Positions 25,028-36,930 of a DNA stretch of 64,000 nucleotides are shown here, one piece after another (the stretch's first letter is position 1; each line of letters starts with the position of its first letter). Under the pieces are notes generated by a model. The model was not told where the DNA came from. It ran no database searches and was given only the letters and a program-made list of their open reading frames with translations. The stretch comes from Lingula anatina (taxonomy: Eukaryota; Brachiopoda; Lingulata; Lingulida; Lingulidae). The position numbers and the translations under genes were made by a program. The stretch is from positions 429,496-493,495 of the forward strand of contig NW_019775746.1 of the NCBI RefSeq assembly GCF_001039355.2, in the 5' to 3' direction.

Positions 25028-25053
25028 AGTGCATTCTCAATGAATTAAGCCAG

Positions 25054-25054
25054 N
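25054..25054. other. Single-n placeholder gap joining copies A and B
   Basis: One ambiguous base exactly where the first copy gives way to the second. The right side begins within a TA repeat. Confidence 0.9.
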
Positions 25055-25992
25055 TATATATATATATATGTAAACAATGGTTCAAAAAACTTTGATTTCA
25101 CGTTAGGCAATGTACAGTACTGGCTGGGATGTTGTCCATTGGTCATCACATGTCCAGTTCGATAATGTGATAATTAAAGACACAGTAAGAGGGATAATAG
25201 CTGTCATGTGTGATATAGAAATATGAAATACTGGAAGATACTCTCCCACAATTGGAGGTCTGGCTTAGGGCGTGTCAATTATTTATCAACGTTGCATAAA
25301 ATTCCCCATTGTGTGGTGGCTGGGGAACATGACATGATGCAGGAACTGATCCAAAGAAATTGTCTTGTAAATGTCATCCAAACTCAGATAACATGGCCAC
25401 ACAAAGTAATAGCTAAAGTGGGGCGAGGAGCTAGTGTACTGTTTGTCATTGTCCCTGGTTAGTTTTGGCTCTCGTTCAGCCGTGGATGATGTATGACGTG
25501 GATGTATGTGATACCAAAGAGATCGGAATGGAGTTGAGGGGAGGTTGTTTGTTGCTAGGCTGGCAGTGGATGATACATTTTTTGGGTTGAATTTAAATTA
25601 AAAAAAAAATAGGTGGATATGGAATTTATTCTAGCCAGTGTAAAATTGATTTGGTTGAGAAATACAGGTCAAATGGCTAAACCAGTATATGGTGCTTGCA
25701 TGAAAATGTAAATACCACTTGCTCTGTCAGGGTTAAACTCTTTTTGGTAGTGTTTGCTACTAAGCAAAATCCAATCCAGTAAACAAGGATCTCTCTCTCT
25801 CTGGCGCCAGCATACACACATACACACACACATCTATAGAATAATTAAGATGTAAAGAAATATGTCATATTGTCATCATAGTTCCATATAACTGTGCATT
25901 TCTTATTTCTTATATTGTATGTATTTATTCATTTATTTCACTGTGAATCTTAACACTTTGTATTGGGCAGTTTTGTACAGGTTGATATTTGA

Positions 25993-26044
<52 letters not shown>

Positions 26045-26049
26045 ATGTA

Positions 26050-26102
<53 letters not shown>
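25993..26102. repeat. (GT)n...(GA)n compound microsatellite, copy B
   Basis: An expanded version of the repeat at 21638-21709. Cys/Val and Glu/Arg-repeat open frames across it are translations of the repeat. Confidence 0.95.
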
Positions 26103-26105
<3 letters not shown>

Positions 26106-26982
26106 AATCAGGCACAGAGTGGTACCACACACACAGACTGATCACAGACTACAAGTTGCACTACAATCATGAAACCTCTAACACGGAGACAAAGGTGTAT
26201 AGCATTGTCATGTTATTTCAATCATATCACCTCTGGCAAATACATGCTAACATTCTCTTACATGCTGCAAACAGCTGGGAAATGGCTTGTACAAGGAAAC
26301 TTACACAGCGATTTACAAGAAAACAAAAAAATCCCTCCCAGCTAAAAGATCGGCCTATGATCCATGAAGGAACTGTTTAGCAAAAAGTTAGTAACAGACG
26401 TAAATGTTTTTGTCGGTCCACCCTGACTATCTTATCAGCTGGTGAATAGTAATTGAACAATTTAAGAAGAAGAACTCGTGTTTTTTCTGTATTACACCCC
26501 TCATTATTTGGGTCTTGGCCTTGCAGTTTGTGTTAAGTGTTTCATTTAAACCTGGCAACATTTGTGACAATTTTTGACTTTTTAAGTCATTATATTGTTG
26601 ATGACTTAAAATCATCATAATCATAATTATGACAATAGAATAGACTAGATGCACAAATGTTTGCCACAAGCTCCTTAGAAATGACAATTTATTTGTAGAT
26701 TGAACCATTCTCACTAAAATAGAATATTTTCCAAGATGGGATTGAGTAAATCATGGCAAATTTAATAACCAAATTTCAGTCTATACACTCGATGGTCACA
26801 GTTGATTGCTTGCCATTACAATTTTTCGTCAGATATAGCATCATGGCCTATACATACAATGATCACCTGCATCTGCTGTTGCCATCATTATCACACATGT
26901 TTGCATGTATCAAATGATTCATTTATTCAATGAGAAACTTTGAAAGCAGCTTGAATGCATAGAATCTGATCTCTAAGAGGAC

Positions 26983-27185
26983 ATTTCCAGAGATTTAGAT
27001 CAATCTTACTAGATCGACCTAACTCCCTGGGGGTTCACGCTAAATTGCAGTCAGTCGACCGTGCACAAAAGTTAATTACCCCCTTATAGCTTGTAGTAGG
27101 CGGAACGGACATTTAAGCCGGATTATCTGACAGTAATATAGTGAGACTCCCCATGGGGATAGATTGATCTAAAATCTATGGGAAT
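26983..27185. mobile_element. Palindromic MITE, family 2, copy B of the 23145 element
   Basis: The same element as at 23145-23347, with a substitution in the left terminal word (ATTTCCA for ATTCCCA). Its left neighbour here is the empty TAA site of the polymorphic MITE. Confidence 0.6.
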
Positions 27186-28360
27186 GCGCCCTAAATCAAG
27201 GTTTATGTCATGGTTTGATGATTTTTCGGAAGTTTATATTTCTTTTTACTGATCAGGGTCTTTATGTTGACCATGTTTTCCAAAAATGAAAAACCCATTG
27301 AACTGGAAGCCAGAGCACAAATTATAATACAGTGCATATTTGAATCTTTTGTCTATGTTTGATGACTTTTACTGATATTTTATGGACAAACACACACATA
27401 TAGCCATTACCCGCTTCTGTCATCACTGCCATTGCCGCTGTCATTGTCACTTGACACTTTCCCATAATTTTTACTCATTAACACAATAAACGTAAAACAT
27501 GTTATTTATTATTCTCAGAGAATGATATATATTGATTCATATGGTGATTGTCATGTCACTGCTTCTATAAGTTCTGCCATTTATATGTCTGTATACTTGA
27601 CATCCTTATTTAATCCTTGAGTTTTGTCATTTGCTTTATTATTTGAAATGATAGGCCCATGGGGGCTTAACCTATCTGAAATAGGTTTTAATTATTGATT
27701 GAAATGTTTTGTATTTGGTATATTTTAATTCTCATTGGAAGTACAGATCCTTTATCTGTCACACTTGGATGTTAGCTTGTAAGGGTTGTGCATTGAAGTT
27801 AAAACTGCATTAATTTTTTTTTTTTTTTGGGGGGGGGGGGCCTCTTGTTGTGGAAATTACATGCTATATAAAGACTAAGAAGATAGTTTTATGAGCATAG
27901 TAAGTCAGGTTTGAAAAAGTCTTAATTTTGGCAGTCATACAAAAATAAAAACTGGGCATTGCAATAACACTACTCTCAGCTTTATTGATTGTGGTCAAAC
28001 AAGATATGGTGTTTAATCCACATTTTATAAAGTTGAATTTTCACAGTAAGTGACACCAATAATTGCTGTCAGTTTGTCATTAATATGTAATGTGAAATTG
28101 GTACCCCTTATTTTAACACATATGTACACATAACACGTAACACATACACATAACACATAAGTCTCTCATGGACATCTTGGGGTAGTCCATGAAGGAGCCT
28201 TGATGCATGTAGATATTTGCCTTGTTTTATAACTTAGTCTAGTGATATTTTTGGTATAAAATCAATGGGTATCAGTTTGGAGTTTGCTCATTGTCAAGAA
28301 GCACAATTGATAAATATAATGGACACTTTTTTAAGTAAAATTTTCCATTTGCATTAAGCG

Positions 28361-28537
28361 TATTCAGAATAGCTGACTAACAGATCCGTGGATCAAATAT
28401 GCCGACCCAATTAAAAGCTCGTCGCTCGATTCCCGATTAGACACTGAATAGATTCCCCGCGGGGATTACGCAACAAGCATTCAAGTTTGTTGGCCATATT
28501 TGATCCATGGATCTGATGGTCTTCTCTTCTGAATGTA
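28361..28537. mobile_element. Palindromic MITE, family 3, copy B
   Basis: Allelic counterpart of 24519-24696, differing by a few substitutions in the loop. Confidence 0.6.
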
Positions 28538-28706
28538 CTCTTTGTTTTCACCAAAATTTTTTTCATAGTCTCCACTGACTTTCCCAATAATAATAATAAT
28601 AATATATTTCAAGGTTAATGAAAACCTTTATGTCATACCTCATTGAGAGTCTATGCGTCATCATTACATGGTTCTGTCACACCCAGTGTTGTGTGTAAGA
28701 CTCTGT

Positions 28707-28945
28707 TCCCATACCTAGTTCAATCTAGCAGGATCAATCCAACCCCGAGGGGTTTCTTGCTAAATTGCACTCAGCTCAAGTGGCTCTTTTGTTTAGCATG
28801 CCTACTGAAGTTGTTATGGACTAATTAACTATAATCATTTAGCAGTTTTAGTAGGTGTGCCAGACATCTAAGCCACTTAGCTGATTGCAATTTAGCAAGA
28901 AACTTGGAGATAGATCGGTCTGGCTAGATTGATCTAGGTATGGGA
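28707..28945. mobile_element. Complete family 2 palindromic MITE, 239 bp
   Basis: The left arm TCCCATACCTAGTTCAATC pairs with the right arm GATTGATCTAGGTATGGGA. Pairing continues inward to GCTAAATTGCA/TGCAATTTAGC and AGTGGCT/AGCCACT words, giving arms of about 75 bp. Outside, a weaker AGAC...GTCT pairing suggests the true ends may be a few bases further out. It is non-coding. Confidence 0.7.
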
Positions 28946-31149
28946 GTGGGGTCTAAAATGTAATCATGATGGATGATAAAGAGGTTGTCAGTGCACTGGC
29001 TAGCATGGTAACATCATGGTCATGAGGTGGTCAGAGGAGATCATTAGGGTGGTAACAGCAGGGCCCTAGTGTCCCTGTGCTTACTAGTGACAAAATATTT
29101 TTCAATGCAGCTGTTTTGAAAACATGTTATCAGCAACTTGTCCCCAAAATATGTCTACTCCATGTGTGTGATAATCATATGTAAGAGGGTTGGTATTGGC
29201 GTTTGTTTTCAACATCTTTCAATGTGTGGCAGGGTAAGGTAGTGGCCAAACAGGATGAGAAATGTGGCAGAAGGGATATTAAGTCTGTTAAATGTGTCAA
29301 CTCTGCCCACAACTTGTTCTTAAGGCAGATGTCCAAGAGAGATGATGTAGGTCAAGTTCACATTATGTTCAAATAGATCAATAAAACAAATATAATATGG
29401 GATCAGGACTGGTCCGATCTACAGTAATTGAAGGTAATTTACAAACTCCTACAGAGCTCATTCCACTATCATGCCTCAAATGATAATTGCTGAACTTTCT
29501 GAACAGGCAGGTTTGGGCACTTGCAGTTCACGGTTATACCTGTAACATCTCCAGTGCTTGCTGTCAGTATTTAATATACAATTGGACCATGTAATCGCAG
29601 TTCATATCATAAAAATGGCAATTCAAATCATTAAAACCACCTGTTTCCACCAGTTTCTTTCATAAGGCCTGAAAATGACTGGTTTGTTTTTGATCCACAG
29701 CATAGCTAGCCTATCCCCTTGCAGTATATATTGCCAAGAACAAAGCTTGTGTTGCAGTCACTAGAAGTGATGATGCATAAAACCAAGTTGCTTTGGCTCT
29801 TTTTTATTGTTAAAAAGTGGTCTGTTTCTTTTAATATAATATTAAAACAAAGAACATAAACATAGAATAATTATATGGCATGACATGCAATACTTCATGT
29901 GTCATTAAGCATTACCACAAAAATGATTGATAAGCAGCAACTAATTGATAGAGCTCGCTATTCTTACAAAACATAGATATTGGGCTGCAAAGAGGCAGCA
30001 ATCAATGCTTTGGCATAAAATATGCAAAAAGAGGACTTCCTCATTAAAACTTTACACATGTACTGCTGTTATACTTTCTTCTTGTGAATCAGTGTTTCTG
30101 TAGAACTCTGCTTTAGAGCCAAGTGTTATCTGCTAAGCCATAATTTCCATTTGCTTTATACCAAAGGTGTGTAGATCATAAGTCAGCTCCAGTACCCATA
30201 CCAACATTTTTTTTTTACAAATAACAGTTTTAGACCTTGTTTGCGACTGGACCATGTCACATTGGACAACCTGTTTTTGAATAAAAAATTGATTTTTACT
30301 CTAAAACAAGTTTTCCAATGTTAAAACACTTAGTGATGCATTATTGATAAAGTGTAATTTAATTTATGATATGGGCTCATAAAAGATTATTTAAGCCTGC
30401 TTCTATGTATTTCATTCTCAATAATTTTTTATTCTCACTTATATGAAAAACATTATAAGTGAAAAACATGTTTGACATGATAATGCAGCACATTACTTCT
30501 CCCTACGTCTAGTTTTCTGTCTTAGATTGTTTGAACATCACTTGATCTGCCTAAAAATTAAAGTGACATTGCGCCATTTGCTGTATTCAACAATTAAACA
30601 GTTCTCCCAGTATGTAGTAAAGAACATCTGATGCTGCAAATATGCTGCACCTGGTGGGAAATTATCCCATTTGTTTGAAAATTGACACAGAAAGTTACAG
30701 TTTGAACATTGTGTACCTATGTTATCTGGCTTTTATCTTGTAGATGGAATTGATAAATATTTTACTACATGGTCTGCTGCTTGCCTCCTGACAGTATCTT
30801 CATTATTATTCATTTCAGGGCATATTATTTTTTTTCTTGTTCTCTGTGAATGTAGCCTTTTATCAATTAATTAGCACAACGTAAATGTTAAAGTTACCTG
30901 TTTATAATTTTACACCATTATTATTATCAAGAACATTCTTTGAATTATCCATATCATATAAACTTGGAATGCTTATTCTTTATTTTTAAATAGTTATAAG
31001 AAATAATATTTATTACAAACTAAGTTAAAATTGCAAGAGCTCTTTACACTAGTAATAGTAGAGGCCTTATCCAGGTTTGTGTATATTTCTGCATATCAAA
31101 TGATTGGGTTCCAGGCAAATTAAAATGTTCATTATCTGTTTCATTACAG
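28946..31149. other. Non-coding intron-like stretch
   Basis: AT-rich, CpG-poor and featureless to my reading, with no splice-bounded open frame and no further repeat arms recognised. Confidence 0.5.
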
Positions 31150-31340
31150 ATCCATCATTGTCAAGCTCTCCCCATGCAGTAATAAGCCGACCAGAACCAT
31201 CCAGGAACTATATCAGGGGAAACTACACCATATGATGCTCAGAGTACAAGAAACCAATGGCTGCTACTTCCTGTCATCCTCCTTATCCTGGTTCAGGGCA
31301 CATGATGCACAAGGCAGGCTAGATTCATGCGTAAAATGCA
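31150..31340 (+). other. Weak candidate exon
   Basis: A TTTCATTACAG acceptor is followed by a GC-richer segment in which the frame starting at the second base is open for about 70 codons to TAA. Another frame, phase-compatible with the 13318 donor, is open for 28 codons (including PSLSSSPHAVISRPEPSRNY) and then stops. No strong donor follows: AGA/GTACAA at about 31247 is the best. Two competing frames and the lack of a donor keep this low. Confidence 0.15.
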
Positions 31341-31399
31341 CAATTATCCGTCAGGTTGCATAATTAGATGGTAATTATTTTGAATCCAACCCCCTGGAT

Positions 31400-31670
31400 C
31401 ACAATGTAATGGCCAAGGTTTTGGCTATTTGGTTCCTTTGGACATTAACTATAAAATTTATAGTTATACACATTCTGTGGCCGTGAGGTGCAACATGAGG
31501 GCTACGATAAAGTGTAGTATGCCTCGGTGTCCTGATATGTTGTTTGGCGCTGCCTTGGGGGTGGGCCCATACACATATATCAGGGCCCCAGCAATGTATG
31601 GTGGGAGCATGCCAGCTTCCCATGTGCCTCAGCCCTGAGACCTGAGGGAGACAATTTCCCAAACTTTTTA
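31400..31670. promoter_or_regulatory. GC-richer block, conserved-element candidate
   Basis: Local GC enrichment in an AT-rich setting. Open frames on both strands over the same bases (69 and 87 codons) suggest non-coding GC-rich DNA with few stops rather than a gene. Confidence 0.25.
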
Positions 31671-32263
31671 TCTCATGCAGATCTTGCTTTTCACCAGAGA
31701 CAAAGATGTAAATGATATGTCTTTGTCATGTTTTTCTCCCAAAACATGCAGCTGTGTCAAGGCACTGTGGCTGTAAAAATGTAGCTTGTACCTGTACGTA
31801 ACAGTGTACATTTTATGTGTTTACATGTTTTCCTCTTCATTTTTTGTTATATATTATTGATGTACCAAGTTTCATATCTTGATTAAAGACACCTTGGTTG
31901 GCTGCAAAGTATGTTTTTTAACTTGAGGACTGCTTGTAGAAATAGTGGTTAAATTTTAAACAATCAAGTTTTCATTCTTGTCCTTGAAGATACCATTATA
32001 TATTTTGATGATAATGAACAACTTTTTGATATTATGTGGATGGAATTAAGATGTAAACAACTTTTTAGATGAAATTCTGATAGTTTAATGGTACCCACAT
32101 TTATTCGGATTGTATCACTTAATAAGATGTTTAAAATATTACAGTATTTGTTATAAAAGCTGATAAATTATGATAGTTTAGAAAATTATTTGATTGACAC
32201 TGTAAGTAAAATTTGTCATTTTTAATTTAAATTTGAAGAGATAATGTTGTCTAACTTCAACAG
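31671..32263. other. AT-rich non-coding stretch
   Basis: Nothing recognised. Confidence 0.5.
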
Positions 32264-32405
32264 ATATCACTGAAAATGAAGCATACAACCAGAAAAGAAG
32301 ATGCTCCTTGTGAGAGATGGAGGGAACAAGAGAGATGGAGAGAGAGGGGTGAAGGAGAGTAAAGCCAAGAGGACTGCACCTGCAGGATGCCACTGTAATT
32401 TAAAG
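32264..32405 (+). other. Candidate non-coding exon
   Basis: A TAACTTCAACAG acceptor, 142 bp of purine-rich sequence, then AAAG/GTAACC. None of the three frames is open throughout (the best runs 33 codons to TAA), so it could only be untranslated or terminal. The purine-rich content is typical of exonic splicing enhancers but also of low-complexity DNA. Confidence 0.2.
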
Positions 32406-32599
32406 GTAACCATTTGATAATGTCATATTTTGGTCATTTTTTCCCCTAAATGTCCATTTAGAGACTGATGTTACAAGTTGTAGCGTGGTTCAGAAATCTC
32501 TCATGATAATCTGAACACCGAGTGTGTACATGGATGTCTGGGGTTAATGCGTCAGAAGATATCTATAATTGATGAAATTGTAGGTACAGGGAGCTCTTT

Positions 32600-33010
32600 G
32601 CTTAATCTATGACTTGCTGCCAGTGGACTGATGAAAAATTAATCTTTAATTCCTTTGAACTAAGGTACCTCAATCCTTTGCTTGTTCTCTCGTTTCCTTT
32701 TTTTCTTCGGACTGGAAAAATCGTGTTGGGTTGCCTAACACTTGGTCACATGACCAGGTTGGACCAATCAACTGATAGGATCTTGCTCATCTGCGTTCAC
32801 TCAAGTGCGCAGTTGGTGGGTAAGTTTTTTGAACCAAGTCACCGCTGTGCCCTCTGAATGTACTGTGTCAACAAGTGCAGGGCCACGCGGAGCAATTAAA
32901 TGCCGCATGCCTGCTATTCTCGCTTCATGTCCTTGTCAATTTGAGCCCTCTTAATGTTCCTTTAGGCCACATGTTACTTCATACTGTCCGGTGACACCCT
33001 TTAAACTGAC
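32600..33010 (+). promoter_or_regulatory. Candidate promoter/enhancer with E-box, CCAAT and splice donor
   Basis: Contains GGTCACATGACC (an E-box in a nearly palindromic MITF/TFE-type context) at about 32744, then GACCAATCA (reverse CCAAT class) at about 32762, and about 55 bp later GTGG/GTAAGT at 32820, a perfect donor. The arrangement could be an alternative first exon ending at 32819. A GC-richer, CpG-bearing patch follows to about 32930. No start codon with a supported continuation. Confidence 0.25.
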
Positions 33011-33760
33011 CCAACAGTCACCAGACTAGTTACAGTGTATAATTGGTATTTTGTGCACTGTGTCATGTCAGTAGGTATTTTGTATCTTTTTCTTTTTTTG
33101 TGAACTGAATGGAGAAAAAAGCTCTGATTTTATGTTAAAAAGACCTGAGAGTCATCAAAAACTGGTTACAGTTTGTTCGCTGCCTAATGGATTTCGCGAA
33201 GATGTTTTTTAAAGTGATCTCTTCGTGTGCATCTATCGGTCAAGGTTGAAAAGTGTTCTCAGTGACCTGTAGGTCAAAAAGCTAGTGGGTGCTTTCTGGA
33301 GTTTTTCCTACAAATTTTTGTTTTTTAAAAGACTTTCTCCGAGTGGAAGCCTTCATGATACCATACAGGTTTGTTGTCTGAAATTTTGATTGGCGGAATG
33401 AAATTTTCTGCAAGATGAGGCGTAAAAAGAACAAAAGTTCACTCACATGACTGTGATGTACCTAATGCCTTAGCACGCCTAAGCTCAACTCTCCTGGCCT
33501 CTAATTGGCTGAAAAGGAGGTCTGAACAGACTTGGATGGGGTGAGGTCGCTCGGTGCTTGTAACTTTGACACCAACCTGGTCTTTATGAACATGATTTGC
33601 ATTTTAGGTAGACTTTCATATTTGGACTCAGTTGTTCATCGCATGCAATGTGCGGAGAGGATGGCAGGGGGATGACAGAGTTGGGAATATTTTCTTGGTA
33701 CTCATTGAGGAGTTTGTATGTTGGTATTCCTTGGTGATTGTAGGAGCGAGGGATGGGTAG

Positions 33761-33991
33761 AGAAAAAGTGGCCATCAGGAAACTTCTCACAAAACGACAA
33801 ATGTATTTGCCCATATCGCAATCGGAATATATTTATTGGCGCATTGTGTTTATAACGTTACGGGTCATTACAATATTCGCTGTGGATTAATAGTTTGTTG
33901 TATATTCAAAGATGGATTACTGAGCGAGAAGAAGAGAAGAGGGACGAAAGTACAGCGGATGGTGGCACGCATACAGGAGTTTTGTTATCAG
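33761..33991 (+). other. Candidate first exon with GTAAGA donor
   Basis: One frame is open for 77 codons from just after a TAG at 33758 to a good donor at 33992 (CAG/GTAAGA). The last part is Lys/Arg-rich (SEKKRRGTKVQRMVARIQEF). The only in-frame Met lies 11 codons before the donor. A better-placed AAAGATGG at 33912 is followed at once by a stop. Upstream DNA (33470-33560) is GC-richer. It could be an alternative promoter with a short N-terminal exon. I do not recognise it. Confidence 0.25.
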
Positions 33992-36684
33992 GTAAGACTT
34001 AAATGAGTATTGCATGTCAGTTGCATGTTTGATGTGTGTATTTTCTTTTTGCATGGTTTGATTTTTTCCAGACTTTTCTTCAGTGCCAGTGCACCATTGT
34101 CATACAGGATCATTGTAGTCAACTAAAGTTGCAAAAATTACAACATATCTCCCAACCTACAAGGTACCATACATTGGACTGTTTTGATGGCCTATTCTAT
34201 CTTTACACAAATACGTAGATATTTTAAGGACATTTCAATTGATTTACAAGCAGGGGCTCAGTAACAATTCGAAGCTAAGCTTTCACAGTGGCTGTTTCTA
34301 AGATTAAAAAAAACTCATTGGTTGAATGAGGTTCAGGTGGCATGACTGTCATTTTTGCATAAAGATAAGTTTAGTGAAGGCGTGGATTTAGAATTGATTT
34401 AGATGTGTACTTAGATATCCCATCGGGAGTATGACAAATCTTGAATGATAGTGGCTTTATTAGATATCAAGCAATTTTGCTGCCAAAGATGTAATCAGTG
34501 CATCAATTATAATCAGAAATCAGTACAATCGAAATAGGATCGAGTTTAAAATCAGTGAGCTGAGCGATTTATAGTATGTCATTTCTGTATGAAATCATTG
34601 AGCAATTCAGTTGTCTTGGTTGTCCGTTGAGAAGAGTTTTGAGCCAGGAAAGATAAGGTGGTGAGGGGAGATGGACAGATAGGGACACCTGCCACATCAT
34701 TTGTCATTTAATTTTGTGGGAGGACTTACCATATAATTACACATGTGATGAAGCACTCATACATGTATAGAGGGAAGATTGTCATGTCTCTATCTGACAT
34801 CGTATAAATTAATTTTCTGTGATTGAAAATCGAATTATCATGTTATCAAAATATAAAAATTCCTCTGTTAATATTATAAAAATTACTCTGTTTATATACC
34901 TTTTGAAATAAAGAAAATAGGTGTAATTAAAAGGCAGCCAGCATTGATTAAAAGAAAAAGTTGGTAAAACGGAGAGTAGTGAAGATGAATATTAGAAAAA
35001 AATTTAACAATTATTTACCATTTTTTCTAAGTGTCATTTTTGCATGAGTCAACTTTCTTTTGACATATTTAAGATCTTTTTAACATTAAATACCATTTGA
35101 AAATATTGGATATGGTATAGACAGAATAATGTGTTGATGGAAGAATACACATATTACAGTGTTATTACAGAGAACACTTTGTCATAGAGTAGGTTGGTAT
35201 CTGCTGAATATTTGAAGGAAAAAATCTAATATAAATTGCGTGAAACTTAAAATGCACCTCCTTTCCAAATATTTCCTTTTATGCTGTCAATAAATCAGTA
35301 AAGTACTTAGTAAATCCTATAAAATAAACATGTACATAAGGCATAAACAGACATCTTTGTTGTGGTCCATTTTCCCTAATTCTCTTAATAGCATCTCTTA
35401 TAGCATTTAAGTTAAAATTACCAAGTTAAAATATATTCTGCAGGGCAAAAGAAAAGTTTAAAAATTATGTTTTTTCTTGTTGTGAAAATCATCTTTTGCT
35501 TTAAGATATTAACACATTTCATATAAACTTTATTAAAATTTATACATGGGCTAAAAAAACGGGCGAATGGCAATATTTTTTTTAAGAACAAGTGATTTAT
35601 TCCTATATGTATTTATATTTCAAGCTTTGTTATCCAGATCATTAGATCGAATATACATTTTTCAATGAGATTGACTTGGATAATATTAGTTTCAATAATT
35701 TTTGCACTGCTTAGAATAACTTAAAATATCAAGTGGGTGAAACTATTTTTGATAGAGTGTTCTGCTTTATGATAAAATGATTGTTTCAAACAAACTTTTT
35801 TCCTTATTCTATTTCATCTAGAGTGTACCACGAATTATACTGTCATTTTTACAGAAGTTACATTCAATGAAAGATTCACTCTTTTATTTTCATAAGGTCT
35901 TGGTTTAACATAACACCTTTTGAAAGAAAGAAATTCTATAAAAAGAAGAAAAAAAATGTAATTTGTTAACTGTACTAAAGATGAAGATTTTAATTTTATT
36001 AACATATATAACAACCGTAAAGTTTTCTAGGCAAACATAAATTCTTATAATTTTTTCTATGTATCCTAATTTCATGTAGTTAAGATTTCTGACTAAAGCA
36101 TTGTGTTCTTTTTTTCTCTCAAACCAAATTAGAATATCACATTTCTTCAACAGCAGACTTTTTCTTCTTCAGCCAATCATGTCGCTTTTTGAAACTGAGG
36201 CCGACGTGCAAATTTGAACTTCATTCTGGTGCAAAAAAAAAAAAAAAAAGGAAAATAGAGGATGCTGTACCTATTTTAGTTTCTTATGTGATATATGAGA
36301 AGAGGTGTTTGAAATGATTCGGCTAAAATATCTTGACACTTCAGAGATTCACTTTGATTCAGGAGGTGTATGTGAGGTCTTTGGTATCTTATTTCTTTCT
36401 GCTATTGTTTGATTTGATTTTCTTTTGAAGTATATTTCATAGTGCTTAAAATATAATTGGTAACTATTGTATAACTCCCCAAGAAAGTATCTTCGCATTT
36501 TCATTTTATTTTCTGATTTGCTTACCTAACAAATTTTTTGATGTACCTTTCGAAATTTTTACATTAAAAAAGGTCATAACACTTCATCTTAACTCTGAAG
36601 AAAATTAGGTGGAATAGAACAGAAATAAGTTCTTGTGGTACAGAATAAAAAAATGTCTATAGGAAACCAGTACTTCAGAATGCT
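33992..36684. other. Very AT-rich intron-like stretch
   Basis: Almost no CpG, frequent stops in all frames. An 18-base A run lies near 36233-36249. No feature supported. Confidence 0.5.
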
Positions 36685-36930
36685 CTAATCACAGAATTTT
36701 CATGAGACATTGCTGGTTTTTAGACATCTTAGTCAAGGAGTAGGACACCGTGTCTGGCAGCTGTGTGGTCACCTGGGGGGACAGACCGCAGGTGTGCCCA
36801 GTGGTCAGTATTCCAGCCCTGACCATGGATAGCAATGATGGAATGGATTGGTCATCATTATCCATGGGTCTGGAAGGCACGTCCTATCTGTGCGTGTGCT
36901 TTTTCATCAGCCAGAGCGGGGCCCCATGAT
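36685..36930. promoter_or_regulatory. GC-richer island, conserved-element candidate
   Basis: A sharp GC-rich island in AT-rich DNA, with Runx-like (TGTGGTCA) and E-box-like (CACCTG) words. A 63-codon minus-strand frame crosses it without recognisable splice sites or domain. Confidence 0.25.

Larger units (their letters stand above)
25055..28872 (+). repeat. Direct repeat, copy B of pair 1 (probable other allele)
   Basis: Near-identical, same orientation, to 20676-25027. It lacks the 553-bp transposon and has a longer GT/GA repeat, a shorter AC repeat, fewer ACACATA units and a T/G homopolymer expansion near 27813-27840. It continues into unique sequence at its right end, so this is probably the haplotype contiguous with the right flank. 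Confidence 0.92.

Noticed and set aside
36689-36880. Protein-like minus-strand frame in a GC island
   Set aside because: No acceptor/donor pair in the right places. Better explained as a non-coding GC-richer element.
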